Shown: one piece after another, positions 36,801-49,948 of the stretch
Layout of the letters: each line of letters starts with the position of its first letter
Position numbering within the stretch: the stretch's first letter is position 1
Source of the DNA: Klebsormidium nitens
Taxonomy: Eukaryota; Streptophyta; Klebsormidiophyceae; Klebsormidiales; Klebsormidiaceae
Length of the DNA: 64,000 bases
Direction: 5' to 3'
Assembly: GCA_000708835.1 (NCBI GenBank)
Contig: DF237156.1
Coordinates: 80,075 to 144,074 of the forward strand
Made by a program: the position numbers and the translations under genes
The notes under the pieces: model-generated
Databases searched by the model: none
Seen by the model: the letters and a program-made list of their open reading frames with translations, nothing else
Told to the model about the DNA's origin: nothing

Positions 36801-39800
36801 CCGTCCCCATCATCGATGCCTTGAAACGTGGGTGTAGAGTTATCGAGCTTGACTGCTGGCCGGATGGAGACGACCAGATCAAAGTGGTGCACGGCATGTG
36901 AGGACTACCGCCTGCAACCTCTTTCCGTTAACACGGACCTTCTTGGAGCAATCGAGCGCTTGAAGAAGTTCTCACTTCCGACATCTTTTCAGACTGGAAG
37001 AGACGTTCCAGAAATTACTTTCAGAAATCAATCTTACACGCGCAGGCACCGATTTTCATGTTTCGTGGATTCGTCAGAGTTTTTGAATCATCACAGAGTT
37101 CTCCATCAGCGTGTCTCCTGTTTTCAGCTTCTGATTCATTGTCTTTGTCGCTTGGCATGCGCTCCGGCGGCAAGCTTTGACCGCGAAAGCAGCGGAAGAA
37201 ACGCGTGAGAATGAAGCACGTGAGGAAAAGAGCATTGCAGAAAGCTAGCTTACCAGACGCGCCCGGGGGGACTTTGCTGCGTCTGCTCTTTGCTACACTT
37301 GGTGTCGCTTCTTGGTCAGATCTTCGTCGAACATGCGTTCCCTTCTTTCGCCTCACTAGTTTGTACCTGATAAAACTTAGCTCAACAAGCGGCCCTGAAA
37401 AGAAGGGACAAAAGGTTGCAGCCAGTGAAAACTCAAGGATTCGATCCGCAACCTTTCCTTTCCGCAGTAGCCCCGCAAGGTTGACCCATCCCTCTTCGTC
37501 TCGATAATTTCTAGGGAGTTTTGGATCCGCCTTTCTATTCCGCTGCTCAAGATTCACATGAGTGAGAGCAGAATGAGTAAGGGTAAGTTGTGGTTCGGAT
37601 CTGACCTCTGGCCCCTCATCTTACCAATAACCGAGGAACTGTGACCCCGCTTCTAACCCCGCTTCTAACCCCGCTCTAACCCAGGACGCTGTGCAAGCCC
37701 GCTCCAGTTTTGGAGCTGCTCCACGCCATCAAAGAGTACGCCTTTGTGGCGTCGGACTTCCCGCTGATGCTGACGATCGAGAACCACCTGCCGGTGCCGC
37801 TGCAGAATCTGCTCGCCCAGGTTAGGACGCACGTACTGCACCGTTTTCAAAGTCCTCGTCACCAAATCCTGCTTCCAAGAAGGCGTGACTTAGCTCCATC
37901 TCAAATGGAGAGCTTGTTTCGAGTAATGTCGCTTTGGAGCCTTCTTGGAACCCGAATTCATGCGAAGCTGATATTTGATGACCAAGTTTGGCTACAAACC
38001 CTCAAGCAGGTTGTTAGGGGCAGCGTTATTCGCTCTTTCGGGAGGGACTACTGCTGGAATGGTTCAACGCACGTGGTTTGTCTGTTTGTCCATACTTGAG
38101 AACCGGCTTGCCAGTGTTGTCAAGAACTGGACAGACCGTCAGACGGACTCCCTGGACAGACTACTGCTTCGAAAGTCAGAACTTCTAGTCGCACCAGGCG
38201 GTTTGAGAGTGGAGTCTGTATTCCACAAATCCGAAGCCTATCTGGCACACATCTCCAAGACTTTGTTTCCCGCCAGCTGCACACGTGGCACTTAGCCGCG
38301 CGTTGAAGCGTGTGAGGCACAAGGGTTCTGCGCACCGCTCACCAGATGGGAAGAAGCACGAACAATCATGAGTGCGGCCGTGCTTGTTAGAACACCTAAA
38401 GCCGGATGAGGAGGAGCACGAGCAGTCGAAAGAGCTGCGACCTGGATGCGTGCTGACGCATAGAATGCCGCACTATATCTTCGAGCCCGCAAACCTTCAA
38501 CGGATCTGCTTTCTGTCTGCAGCATTTCAAAGACATCTTTGGCGAGCAATTGTTCACGAAGACGAGCGACGGCCCCCTCCTGTCGCCAAACGACCTCAAG
38601 CGACGGTTTCTCATCTCCACCAAGTCGACGAAAGAGACGGCGGAAGGCGTCAAAGGGGCCAAGAAGCCGCCCCCGGATCTCACCCCCGTGGCGGAGGGAG
38701 GGATCCCGGCAGAAGAACCGGAAGACGACATAAAGCGTGAGCGTTCCGTGCTTATAGCCGGTGCAACGCGGTGCTAAGAAGTCGGCTATAGGTCTGGGGA
38801 TTAACCTGAGCTTAAGCAACCTGTCCAGAATAACAGGGCCTTTGCGGTATGAGATAGCGTTGGGTTTTCCTGTTTATGGCGTATTCCAAAGAGCAGAGGT
38901 TTTCGGAAGAGGGCTGCAGATAGGCTCAAATTTGGCGCTACCAGCAGTTTCTGGCGCCAAAGTCTCGCTGTAATGGTTGTTAAGGAGACGGGGCTTTCAT
39001 CAGCTCTGTTTGATTCTCTGAGTACAGACACCAAACACTTCTCAGATGCCGCTCTGCCCTTGTACAGGGACGGGGCAAGGACCAGAGGCAGCGTCCAACG
39101 GACACGAAACCGCTGGGAGCAATCCAGGTGCGCTCGCTTACCCTCCATCCAGCCGGTTGTTAGAGTCTGCCAACGTATACCTTCCGTGTGTCTCGACAGC
39201 GGTAGTCAGAGGTGAATCCGTTATACGGATTGTGTGTGCCAACGTGAGGTTCTCGAGCCGCATGATTCGTCTGGAAACACCAGGCAAGAAATCCTTCTGG
39301 GGGCTTCGTGGCAAGGAAAGACTTAGCTCAATTTCCTGTCGAGCATTCGCTTTCCAGGACTCCGTGTGTGGGTCCCGTCTTGAAAGTTGTCGCTGGACAT
39401 TCGCTTTCTTCGAACACCAATATTGTAGTCTTGCACTGGGTGCTCCTGCCAACTTTCAATCAGGAGACGACTCCCTCCGTAATTAGGGAATCGAGACCTT
39501 ACAGTGAACTAGCACTTAGAGCTGGGAGGTCGAGGTTTCTGATCTGTCATTGCTGGTCCCCCGATTACCCTGCCAACTCCCGCAGTCGTTGACCGCATAG
39601 AGCCTCTCGAGCTAGCCACCGAAACGTTTATTGCCTTACCCAACTTGTACACCAACCTGTACACCAAACGCAACCAACTTGTAAACCAGCTCGTAACCCC
39701 TTACAGGATCCAAGCGGCCCTCTCTTGCCGAGGTCGACGCCGAGGCCGTCGTTGCTGACGTGGCAACCCCGAGCGACGCCGCTGAGTTCGACAAGAGCCT

Positions 39801-42800
39801 CTCATCGCTTATCTACATCCCCACTTTAAAAAGCAAGCTCGTGGGCACGCCGGCGAGTGAGCGGAAGGCGATACGCGCCAGCTTCAGCGAGCCGCAGTTC
39901 GACGAAGTGGCGGAAAAGGACCCCCTTGTCCTGACCAAGTGAGGGATCCCTCTTGCCAATTGTTTCTTTGGGGGGCCGTTGGACCCTGCCTACCCCCCCC
40001 GGGTTTTGGCAGGGTTGGACTGTGTCCATTTTGTCACTCATGAGAGTTATAGAAGTCGAGGACGTCTTGAAAAGGTACTTAAACCTTTTCATTCGTCGCA
40101 TGCCGTCAGGCGGACGCCTTCTTATGGTGAATAACATGGGACATTTGTTTTCTACTCGTTTAAGTCTGGCTGTGCCGTGCTTGTCGAATCTGCAGCCGCC
40201 TCTTTTTGCTTGGCATTCTCGTGGTCTCAGGTTGTCGATTCGAGGCCTTAGGTCAGGTCCAGGACTTGTTTTACGTGTCTGTCTCCGTGTGAATCTTGCT
40301 TCGTCAACCTGTCTGTCTGCTGATAGCTGGTCGAGGCTCCAAAAACGAAGCAGGCTTTAGAGTTCCGAGATAGTCTAGTTCATAAGGTCAGCGCGGATAC
40401 AAGAGCTGATCAATATAGACTGTGAACCATCAGGCAGACTATATTCGGTTCATGATTCCAACCAGACGTCGCAATCTGCTGCCAAACATAGCCATGTGGT
40501 ACTCTTGCTCAGTGTTACACTGAACAGCCAGCCTGAATGCCAGCACTGTTTGGCTGGTCCGGATGAACCAATCATTACCCTGACCAGCTGAGATCAAAAC
40601 AACGAGAAAAGAACCACTGTTGACCATCGCACGATCTGCTAACGTCTTCTTATGGCGTAACAAAGCGCAAGGGCTTCCGCTCTAATCTACCAAAGAAGGT
40701 CTGAAGCACCCTTGCGAAGCAACGGACGTAGACAGCTTTCAATATTGCTTTCGAGCCGACCTCTTCAACAGTCCGGTGTGATCCAAGCAAATCTTTGCGA
40801 AGTACCCGCTGTGCCGCTGATCCGCTCTATCTTCCCCGGCAGGTTCTCCCAGCACAACATGGTTCGGGTGTACCCTTACGGCCTCCGCTTCGATTCATCG
40901 AACCTGGACCCTGTCAAGGTGTGGTGCCACGGGGGCCAGCTGGCAGCCATGAACATGCAGGTACGAATTTCCACCGACCCTCACATATTTCTCTCCGAAA
41001 TATTCGAAGCTTTACGTTTGGTCGTGAAGGACCGCGCCATTCTGGAAGCGGAAGTGGATGTTATGCGGGGATATCGGGTGCCACGAGGGAGCGCCATGAA
41101 CTTGCAGGTAATCAATTTCTCCCGATGTAAGGCTCCGTTTCTTTCAGAAGTTTCCGTACTCCTTGGTTTGGTTTTTTAGCACCGCGGACTTGTGGAAGCG
41201 TTACACCTAGCGGGAAGGTCGGGCGCCCCGGCGGGCCATATGGCAGCTCTGCACATGCAGATATAAAGAGCCCTTTATATTCGGAATCCTTCTTCTCAAA
41301 CCTCTACTTTAGAAATTAGTACGTACTCCTGCAAACGATTATGTGGATTTTGTCGAGTATCACAGAGGGCTGAAAGCACTCCCTTCAAAGCACCAGCCAC
41401 TTAAAATTGTCAAACCGACTCCCGATCTTTGTCGCTTTGCAGGGATACGGCCGTAATCTGTGGCTCGCCCACGGTTTCTTTCTTGCAAACGGGGGGTGCG
41501 GTTACGTCCGGAAACCAGAGTTCTTCTACCCCCCTTCCACTGAAATTGCCGCTAACGGCACTCCAGTGGAAGCTGTCTTCAATCCTAGGCAAACTACGCC
41601 CGTGAGAACAACGCTAAAGGTAAGATGGATAGAAGGCGGGGGTCGTCGATGTCTTGACAGACAATCAGTCAATGTGGTCAGACGTGCTTGCCACTCCCTA
41701 ACCGAAAGAAGGGTCTGCTTGGAATCCTTCGTTGCGTCGTTGCGAACGCTTCACGACATCCGCTGCGGTCGTGTCAAAAGCTCAGACAAATACTGAAGCG
41801 CACGTTGCAGGCACAGCAGATTTCTGGTTCTACTGAGGCTATAGTCAAGCGCTCGTTGCAGACTCCGCTTTTAGGGCCGTGCTATCGCCCTAGCTGCGCT
41901 TGCGGTTTCCTGGCGTTCGATCGTCCGGGGGGCGTGCCAGATGCTCAACAAGGTTGCGCGGGCGAGAATCGGTCAGCAGAGTTCTTGTCACAATTGATGC
42001 TAACCAGACGCCTTGTTGCTGCAGATTCGAATCCTCTGGGGATGCGATACGCATAAGCGCTTCGACGCCATGAGCCTGCCGGACTTCTTTGTGCGGGTGA
42101 GTGCCTTGCAATTGCGAAAAGCATTTCTGTGGCTCTCCAAATCGTCGAAAGTGCCGGGCTCAGCCCTGCGCCAATATCTGCAATGTTTTTGGTTATGCGT
42201 GTTGGCCAGACACTTAGAAAAAGAGAGAATCTTCTCCGAAGGAAATAAAACACGCGGTTATTGCCGCCTCTCCCGCTGCTCGAAGTATAGGCTCGGACAA
42301 CGACCGTTGGCAGGGAATACTTGCTAGTAAGTTGCGGGAAGGCTTACCAGTCTAGGACACGCTCTCGAGATGCGTGCGTGATAAGTGCATGAAGTGGTGT
42401 GCAGGTATGACGTCATTGGAATATTCTGCTTCGCTTAGACACGTTCCTCGGTCTTTTTCCCACGACACCTTGGCACCTTTGTTTGGGCTCAACAGTCATT
42501 TGTTCATCGCATTCGCCCACTAGCACTCTCCGAAGTATCTTTGTACAATCTATCAGCTGCAGTCCTAAGACGCGCCTTTTGTGGCAGGTCGCGTTGTGCG
42601 GCGTTTTTGTAAGATTCTGAAACCCTAGAATAAGAAGTGCCATCCATCGCAGGTTGCGGTGTGCGGCGTCCCGGTGGACACCAAAAAGTCCCACACGAAG
42701 GTGCACCGCAACACGAACCACCCGATCTGGGAGAACGAGCTGTTTGAGTTCCCGTTGACGGCCCCCGAATTAGCGATCCTTGCCCTCGAGGTGAGCGCTT

Positions 42801-44215
42801 CACAACCAAGTCTTCTGGTGTCTGCTCTGGGATCTGCGTTGCTAGGCGTATATTTGAGAGCATTTTTTTTATACAAGTGATCCGGAGCTGTTTTTGGATC
42901 CTTCGGACGGCACAAGAAGCTGGCGCTCCGCGCACTCGAGGTGAGCGCTCCTGTTCGAAGCTCGTCTTTTGGTGTCTGCTCTGGATTTTGCTTCGACCTG
43001 CATGTACATGTTCTTTTGTCTAGGTCTCTCGAGCTGTTTAGGGGTCCGTTTTTGACACTCAAGGTAAGCCCTCCGTTCCAAGTCTCTTCTTTTGGTGGTT
43101 GCTTGAGACTATGCCTCGCCAGGCGTGCTTTTGACGGCTTTCTTTCTTTGTTTATTCCAAATCTTGGAAGCTGTTTGGGATCTATCTGGCGGCACCGAAG
43201 CGCTTCTCGCACTTGAGGTGAGAGCTCTCTCACGTCTTGCCTGCTGGTGTCTGCTCAGTACTCCGACTCGCCAGGCTTTTTTTGTCCCTATTATCCCGAA
43301 ACTGTATCAGGTCCTCTCTTATGGCACCGAAGCTTGCCACTCCGGCGCTCGCCGTTAGCGCTATGTTCCATGTCCTTTTATCGGTCCAGTTCCGATCGCT
43401 CCTCAGCAAATAGAGCGTGGGAGCTTAGTCGATTTAAGTGCTCAAGCTACTCAACTTCGCTTGACGGCACCGGCCATGGCGCTGCTTGCGTTCAAAATTA
43501 GCGCTGTGTTCCTAACTTCTGTAATGGGTGTGTCCCGAGATTTGCCGTCGGTTAAGCGTGACTTTGGATTTTTTAGGAGGCTTCTTCAGTCGAAAGCCCG
43601 TGTTTTTCCTTGACGGCACTGGGCTGGAGCTTCTTGAACAGGGGTTTAAGCGCTGCATTGCTGCGTAGAGTCTTCCGTGTACGTCCGTTAAGAGATTTAA
43701 CTCATAAGCTTACATTTCGCTTAGAGAGTTCTCTTTGTCGAAGCGGCCGGTTGAACAGGACCTTGCTCGTAGTGCCCAATGTGAGAGGATTGTGTGAGAT
43801 AGCGTTAGCAAAGTAAAGTGAAGAGGCGCTAATCTTCTACTCGGACCGTAGCCGTACGATCTGGGAGGTTTTATTCAACATTGAATGCAACTTTCAAAGC
43901 TTGTCGGAACTGGCGTATAGAACGGGCCAGGTATCCAAAGCAAAGCTCCACGCAGTTGCTAGGGTCCGAGTCCGAGCTTGCAAACCTTTGAGCCAAGTCG
44001 AAGCTCAGCGCTGCAAGCGTCAAACGTCCTTCCATGCCCTCGTGCAGGTCCGTGAATCGGACACGTTGCAGCGCGACGACTTTGCTTGTCAAGTTTGCAT
44101 ACCCGTCGCTGAGATGCGTACGGGGATCCGTTCTGTAGCGATGAAGGATGCGAAAGGCAACGTCATCCCTGATGGCCAGGCGAAGTTGTTGGTCCACGTA
44201 GAGCTCTCCGCTTAG
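33828..44215 (+). CDS. PLC: Phosphoinositide-specific phospholipase C (plant type, X-Y-C2)
   Basis: Twelve exons: 33828-33977, 34928-35101, 35672-35710, 36743-36897, 37685-37820, 38523-38736, 39707-39938, 40843-40960, 41443-41619, 42025-42096, 42653-42790, 44048-44215. Phases agree throughout and give 590 residues, the usual plant PLC length. An EF-hand-like N-terminus (1-108) precedes the X domain: [22 protein letters not shown] (His126), VIELDCWPD (Glu156, Asp158), VVHG (His171), TIENHL (Glu205), so the catalytic set is complete. An acidic X/Y linker (about 260-320) leads to the Y domain ([35 protein letters not shown]) and a C2 domain ([26 protein letters not shown]). It should hydrolyse PIP2 to IP3 and diacylglycerol at the plasma membrane in a calcium-dependent way. 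The N-terminus [11 protein letters not shown] looks myristoylated and palmitoylated. Introns 8 and 11 are packed with exon-edge copies. Confidence 0.94.
41050..41260 (+). repeat. Two decayed copies of PLC exon 8 end plus donor in intron 8
   Basis: The exon 8 end (GGCAGCCATGAACATGCAG/GTACGA, ending 40960) recurs ending at 41107 (GCGCCATGAACTTGCAG/GTAATC) and at 41260 (TGGCAGCTCTGCACATGCAG/ATATAA). Spacing is 147 and 153 bp. The first copy retains a good donor, the second has lost it. Confidence 0.85.
42576..42612 (+). repeat. Copy of PLC exon 11 start with acceptor
   Basis: GGCAG/GTCGCGTTGTGCGGCGTT at 42588 duplicates the true exon 11 start CGCAG/GTTGCGGTGTGCGGCGTC at 42653, 65 bp upstream. 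The acceptor is intact; the copy diverges after about 20 bases. Confidence 0.75.
42791..43660 (+). repeat. Tandem array of decayed PLC exon 11 ends filling intron 11
   Basis: The exon 11 end (GACGGC...GCCCTCGAG/GTGAGCGC, ending 42790) recurs with ends at about 42940, 43063, 43217, 43353, 43496 and 43640 (spacings 150, 123, 154, 136, 143, 144). Early copies keep the GAG/GTGAG donor and the following TTTTGGTGTCTGCTCTGG-like intron tract; later copies decay (GCC/GTTAGCGC, AAA/ATTAGCGC). Another exon 11 fragment (CGATCTGGGAGG, 43857) lies further on. The array explains most of the length of this 1.26-kb intron. Confidence 0.85.
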
Positions 44216-45739
44216 TAACCCTCAGTAGCTTTCTTGATTATCACTTTCCTGAGACTTGAGCTATGTCTGCTTATTATTTTACTATAAGTCTTGACACGAA
44301 GCAAGTCCGGAAAGCGGATGAGAGACCTTCAGTCTATCTACGTACAAGACTTGGCAGGAAATGGCTCGGTTTGATCTAAATGAGGGTTGACATTGTCTAG
44401 CGAACAGCCTAACGCAAGAGATCAAGTAAACAGGTTCAGCAGCCAGATTAGAAGTCAAACGTGTGCTCATGATCTCAGAAAGCGCGCACAACTGAATTGT
44501 TTAAAGGGCCGTTCCTCACTTGGCGACCATTGTGAGACGTCTGGTGAAAGGCCCGTTGCCACATTTATTCAGCTTTCGATTGATTGCAGCTTTTCCGGCA
44601 TGCATGTGATCTTAAGCTCAATGTCAATCACTGCTAACTTGAATATGACATTGAGATAGTGATCTGTAACTTAGTGTAGTGCCTTAAATGTCTCAGGCCT
44701 GCGATGGACAAGGCAGGCTACTTGCCATAAAGCTTGATGGCCATATAATCATCAACGATGTACTGCGCCCGAGCGGCGCGCGCGGCCGTGTTCAAAATCT
44801 GTGTATCATATATGCAATGCAGATCATAGCTCAGAGAACCTACTGCGCGCATCATACCGGTGCTCGCGTCGGGCACACACACGTCGATTTTAACTTCGCT
44901 ATGCTAGCTAGGCGCCAACGGGCACGACCTGGCCGGGCGCCGCGCGCCTTATGCATGACCATGGTGGCACTATATGGATCGCATGCATGCATTCATCACT
45001 CCTGCTATAAGATGAACCCGACCTAGTACCGTACTAAGTCCATCAATCACAAGTACACTTACCGGACGTACGTAGTGACAGAGCCAGACTCGATCGGCGA
45101 ATGATAGGTAGTGCATGGGCAGTACTGTATTGAATTCAGCTGTCGGATTGATGGGCTTCACAATGATGGCAGGCTTGCTACCATCATTGTGACCATGGCG
45201 CATACCAGTTATTCAGCTGTTGATGATCAGTCGAATGCCATCGGAATTTGTGAGTCAATGATTGGTCGGATTCAAATGAATGCTGGCGCGTCGGCCTATA
45301 CGTGACTCTATTAAACTTCATTCGAGGTATGTCTACATTATGGGTTTTTAGATGGAAGAAGCTCTATAATCAAGTTCATGGGTCCAGCTAGGTCACAAAG
45401 CCATGACAAAGCAGCGAAACCTTGTCCCGACCCGTTACGAAGATGGCCTACTACAGTAGTACTTGCTGAGTCCTGCCATGTCAACCAAGCTATGTACATG
45501 TGTCGACCTCGCTATGTACGTCCCACATCTAAATCTCCAGTGATTTCTCCCGAGTCCGTACTGAAGCCACAGCCCACAAAGATCAATACGTCTGTCCAAA
45601 CAAACCACGTCGCCTCTCTCTAGCAACCTGAGGAGGACAGTCTAAGCTCTGCACCCAAGGACCGGCGACCTAACCCAACACCGAGGCGCGAACCAAAACA
45701 CTTCAATATCGACACGTCCCCGTCGCTCAAGACCGTTAT
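44216..45739. other. Spacer between convergent genes
   Basis: This spacer lies 3' of PLC and 3' of the first coiled-coil gene. The 44750-45120 part is rich in short palindromes (GCGCGC, GGCGCC, GCATGCATGC, GTACGTAC-like). No exon, RNA gene or mobile-element protein was recognised. Confidence 0.35.
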
Positions 45740-47961
45740 TCAGGGCAAGTATTGCGAGGCGCAGCTCCGGCACGGCCTCTTCTCCTCCAATTCCGCTTCC
45801 GTTGGGGTCCCCTCCCGGATCGGAACGTCGGGCCCGGCCTTCGCCCGGCAGCAGCGGTCGGACACGTGGTAGCACCGGAGCATGTCAGTCCAGTAGACGA
45901 GCTCCCCGTTGGCCCTAGCGAGCGCTTGCTCCAGCTCACGCACATTTTCCTCCAAAGCGTCGTTGCCCTGGGTCAGCGTCTCCATCTGCTCCTTGAGCTC
46001 CGCCTTCTCTTGGGTCAGGTCTGCGACCTTGCGCTTGAGCGCATCCACAGTGGCGGCGTTCTCCTTGGTCTTGGTCAGAGAAAGCTGCTCCAGGTGCTGA
46101 ATCGCTTCGGTGAGGCGGTCGAAAGCGGCAGCATATTCCGGCCCCAGGGTCGGGCCGGCAGAACTCGAAGGGCCCCCAGTCTCGTAGGCTGACCCCTGCA
46201 GGAGAAGAGCAACGCTGAATCGCTTCACTAAAAATGTAAACCTAAGAGGGTTCGACTCAGAAGGACTGAAACTACGGAAAAATCAAAGCCAGCTTCTGCT
46301 TTATGTTAACTGTACTTTGGTTAGCATACTTTCAGAGGACTGGACAAGGGTTAAACTTCCAGAGCAAGGGCAGAAGGTCAGCAGGATCTGACACTCTGGT
46401 GTTGATCCCCCTAGCAATCATGGGCACTGAGTTTGAGAAGGGAGTCTTTGAGCGAAGTGCACAGAATCCGATCTGCCTAAGGACAAAGACATCCAAGGAT
46501 TGCAAAGATTCCGGAGGGGGTCGAACACCTCGAGCTGCTGAAGTACACTAGCTTCTATACATTGACAGTGTTTTCTGAACAGGATCCTTCATCGCAAAGG
46601 ACATAGCTTCGTTCTTGGTGTAAGGTCAAGACTTATACAGTACATACGAGAGACATAAACATCTCGGACAAGACAAAGCTCAGGTCCAAGATATGCTCAA
46701 AGAAAAGTTCATTGTTCACGCTGGCCACTATGGCAGAGTCTTCTGGTAACAGATTCAAGGCGGGTCTGAGGGACCAGTCCTGTCAGGGTAGTTGGGCGTC
46801 CAAATAGCTCATCACAGCAGGAAGATTGAAACGGGTGGAAAGACTAAAAAAGCTATGCCCAAAAGGTGGCAAAGATTCAGACACCTTTCTCCACCCCTGG
46901 ATCAGAGAAACAGCGAATAGCGTGAACGTGTGACCAGTTTTGCACTTTCAGGGAGGTGTGACGTCGTGGTAAGTCTAATTTCTTGACAAAGGGCCCCCCA
47001 ATTCTTGGGAAACCTTCCACCAGCCCTTCTGCAGTGGTTTTGATTTCTGTTAACAGTTTGCAGTGGTTCCCATACAAGATTGCTGTCAGAAGCACTGAGC
47101 GTCCTGATGTGACATAAAAGTGATGAAGGTCTCAGTTCTGAAAACAAGTTTCTCAATCTCCTCAAAACTTGTCTCTTCTTTACTTTTCAAAAGTTATCTC
47201 TACAGTGCACTGAATCAAAGTGACCAGGAGACTTGTCATGCTTTCGAAGCAGATAAGAAGCTAGTACGCTGTCCCAAATTGTCACCCAACTTCTCTTCAT
47301 GATCCATAGCCCTGAAGCTCTGTCCTTTTTTACCCCCCAGATTCTGGGAGCCAAGGAAAGGAAGTCCCACTCAAGGAAAGCCTAAGGCACATAGATAACG
47401 AGAAGGAAACAAAATATGAAACCGAATGCCTTACCCTAGCAGCTGGCGGAGAAGGCGTGGCCCCTTGAGCAGGATGGGTCGGGGGTGTCTCTTCTGCTCC
47501 CTCTGCAGAAAAAAAGAGGATATTTGGCATTCAAAACAAGGTAAATGTTAGGAAACCAAAGATAGTTTCTTAAGTAGGAATTTTGCCCCTGCAGAACTTC
47601 AGAACTCTCAAGAGCGTGTGTAAAAACAACCCTCTTTTGACCGACTTTTAGCTGTTGTGACCCCCTTTCCCTGAGCCCATGTCTGCCAAAACTGAAAGAT
47701 GATGAAGCAAGATCGTTCCTGACCTTTTTGCAGAGCCCAGGTTTTCCCACTCCGTTTTCAGAAGTGAGAGAAGAAGTACGTGGGACAGCTGGAGACACGA
47801 AAGATCAAGGAAGGAAAACAATCAATCTCGAGTTGAGTTGACTCAAACTTCACCAAAGACTCACCTCCGTTTACCCTGGTCGGACTCTGCTGGCCCTTCT
47901 TCTCTTCCTTCTCCTTTCCCTTGCCAGCAGAGGAGTCCTCAGGAGACTTCTTCTCAGACAT
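45740..47961 (-). CDS. Coiled-coil protein with C-terminal YHV/Cys motif
   Basis: Exons 47961-47865, 47502-47435 and 46195-45740 join in phases 1 and 0 to give 206 residues. The N-terminus is short, charged and disordered (MSEKKSPEDSSAGKGKEKEE), the second exon is Pro/Ala/Thr-rich, and the third carries a heptad coiled coil (LTEAIQHLEQLSL to about VRELEQALARANGEL). It ends with YW, YHVSDRCCR and, after about 25 residues, RPCRSC. The Tyr-His...Cys...Cys-x-x-Cys spacing looks like a small metal-binding knuckle; this is inference. No signal peptide or membrane segment is visible. A similar C-terminus is encoded 3.8 kb away (49949-52090), so the two may be diverged paralogues. Function unknown; I cannot name the family. 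Confidence 0.62.
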
Positions 47962-49948
47962 GATGGCGCTTGGGAGGAAGAGGCGCTTGCAAATTGGTCT
48001 GAAGGGACGCCTTAAGAGGACCTGGTAAGTGAAGAGTTTGGAGGATCGCGTGGAATGAAGAGTAAAAGCTGGTGGGTTCAGGCTTTCCTTCCAAAAAAGA
48101 GGGAACTGCAATTACCGGGTGCTTCGACATCAAGGTAGACATTTCATCACAGTGGAACCTGGATTAAGAAGATTCCAACGACCGAGGTCGACTTTTGGGA
48201 AAGGGTCACCGGCTTTGAAGACCCGGCCTCGATCCGTAGAAGAAATCCTACTACCCTTTGTGAGCCGCCTCCAGCCGGCTCCTCAGCTCTTCCGGTTGCT
48301 TCCCCACTCAACCGGGGCATAAAAGCTCATGAGAGGCTTCAATCAGATTTGCAATGTGCTGTGCGCTTTCGAAATGGGATGAACAAGCGGACCCAACGGA
48401 CTTACCGTTGTTTTGCGGTCCAAAGTTCATCCTCTTTGCGTTCCCTCGAGAACTTGTCACATCAAGACAGGGCGGTCTAAATAGGTCTGGAACACAATCC
48501 ACGATCTGAACCGTTGATGGAACCTTGAAGACCGCTGCAAGGTTTTCGAACCATACGATATGTAGAATAGAACGTTCTAGGCGCATCTTCAAGAATCTCG
48601 TACGTAGCATTTCGCTGCAGTTCATCTGGAGTCTGCCTCAGCTTTTCACTCGGAGCCGCCAAGGTTAAGAGCGGCGATATTTGTTTGAGGTGGTCACATC
48701 AATCAAACCCCCGCCAGGGTGAGCGTCCTGGATGACGTCACAGTCTCCTTGCACGTCCCATCAGGCTTCGACGGCAACCGTCTTCGGTCGAACCCTGCGG
48801 CCATACACCACACCTCTCAGAAGTACGGTTCCTTCACTTTGAATTCAGAAGCTGACGGAAAGCTACGACTTTACCCGCTTTGAAAGTACACGTCATCAGC
48901 TCGACCTGGCACCCGCTGTCCTGTCCACATATTTCGGGTATCCCTTCTATGCGCCCAATTTGCGCGCGCATACTACCGATCAGAGTGGCAAATGGCAAAA
49001 AGCTTGCCCGAGGTTTGCGCTCCAAATTTTCGTCGGATGGATGCAGAAACAGAAACGATTTGTAACGGTGCAGTAACTACATGCAAGCTGAGCTCAAAAT
49101 GAAAGTGGCAAGAGCTCCGATATGCTTGATCCACGTGACGTCAGCACTGTCCCTACGGTCCACCGGTCACGTCAAGCAACAGGGGCTACTACGTCGTTTT
49201 GGCACCTGGAAAATTGCTCCTACGAGTTTGGAAGAGGTTGCTGTGGCAGATCTCTGACATGGGCTCTGGTCGAGAACACATATATCAACACGTCAATTAC
49301 ATCAAATACAACAATACATACATACGAAGTTTGAGTCTCGACAGAAGACTTCTCTTCCCAACGTGGGAGGATTGTGTCATTGAATATTCATCTCCAAATC
49401 TGTGCCGTGCACGAAGAGTATCCTGGTGTTCATCTGCATCCGCACAACAAAAGATAGGAGTTTTGGCAAGATAGTGACTTTATTGCGCATACTATTTCTG
49501 AGCCCTTCTAACGACTACGAACAGGATGCACTGCTTCGCTGGGGTCCAATATTGTATCTGAATCAGCTGACCAACTGATTATTTGGTCGCAAGGCTTCAT
49601 TTTGGAACCTAGTAGCGGCCTGGTAAGGCACTCCTGTCAACGTTTGAAGCCCATGTAGACCAGATACCTTGTAAAGGTCAGCTTAACGAGTCTAGCACGC
49701 AAAAATAAGTAACTTGAATGGTGATCGAGTCGTTTTCGGCGGCTGGCTGATCAAGCTCGAGCTTTCAAGAAAGCTCAAAGCTTACAGCTCAAAGCTTACA
49801 TCAAATCTAACTGAATCAGAAGCAAATAACAAAAAACTGCTTTGGGCTATCTCGACTGCGTAGCCTGCCCCTATATATGCAGCTTCTGGTGCGAAACTTG
49901 GTGGCAAGATCCTCGAGCTCCGCGGACCCATCCCTCAATGGTTGCATT
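47962..49948. other. Spacer between the two coiled-coil genes
   Basis: It includes the promoter region of the first coiled-coil gene (minus). A palindromic TGACGTCA (bZIP/CRE-type site) occurs at 48733-48740, and a CACGTGACGTCAG cluster at 49133-49145. No gene-like exon was found. Confidence 0.4.
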
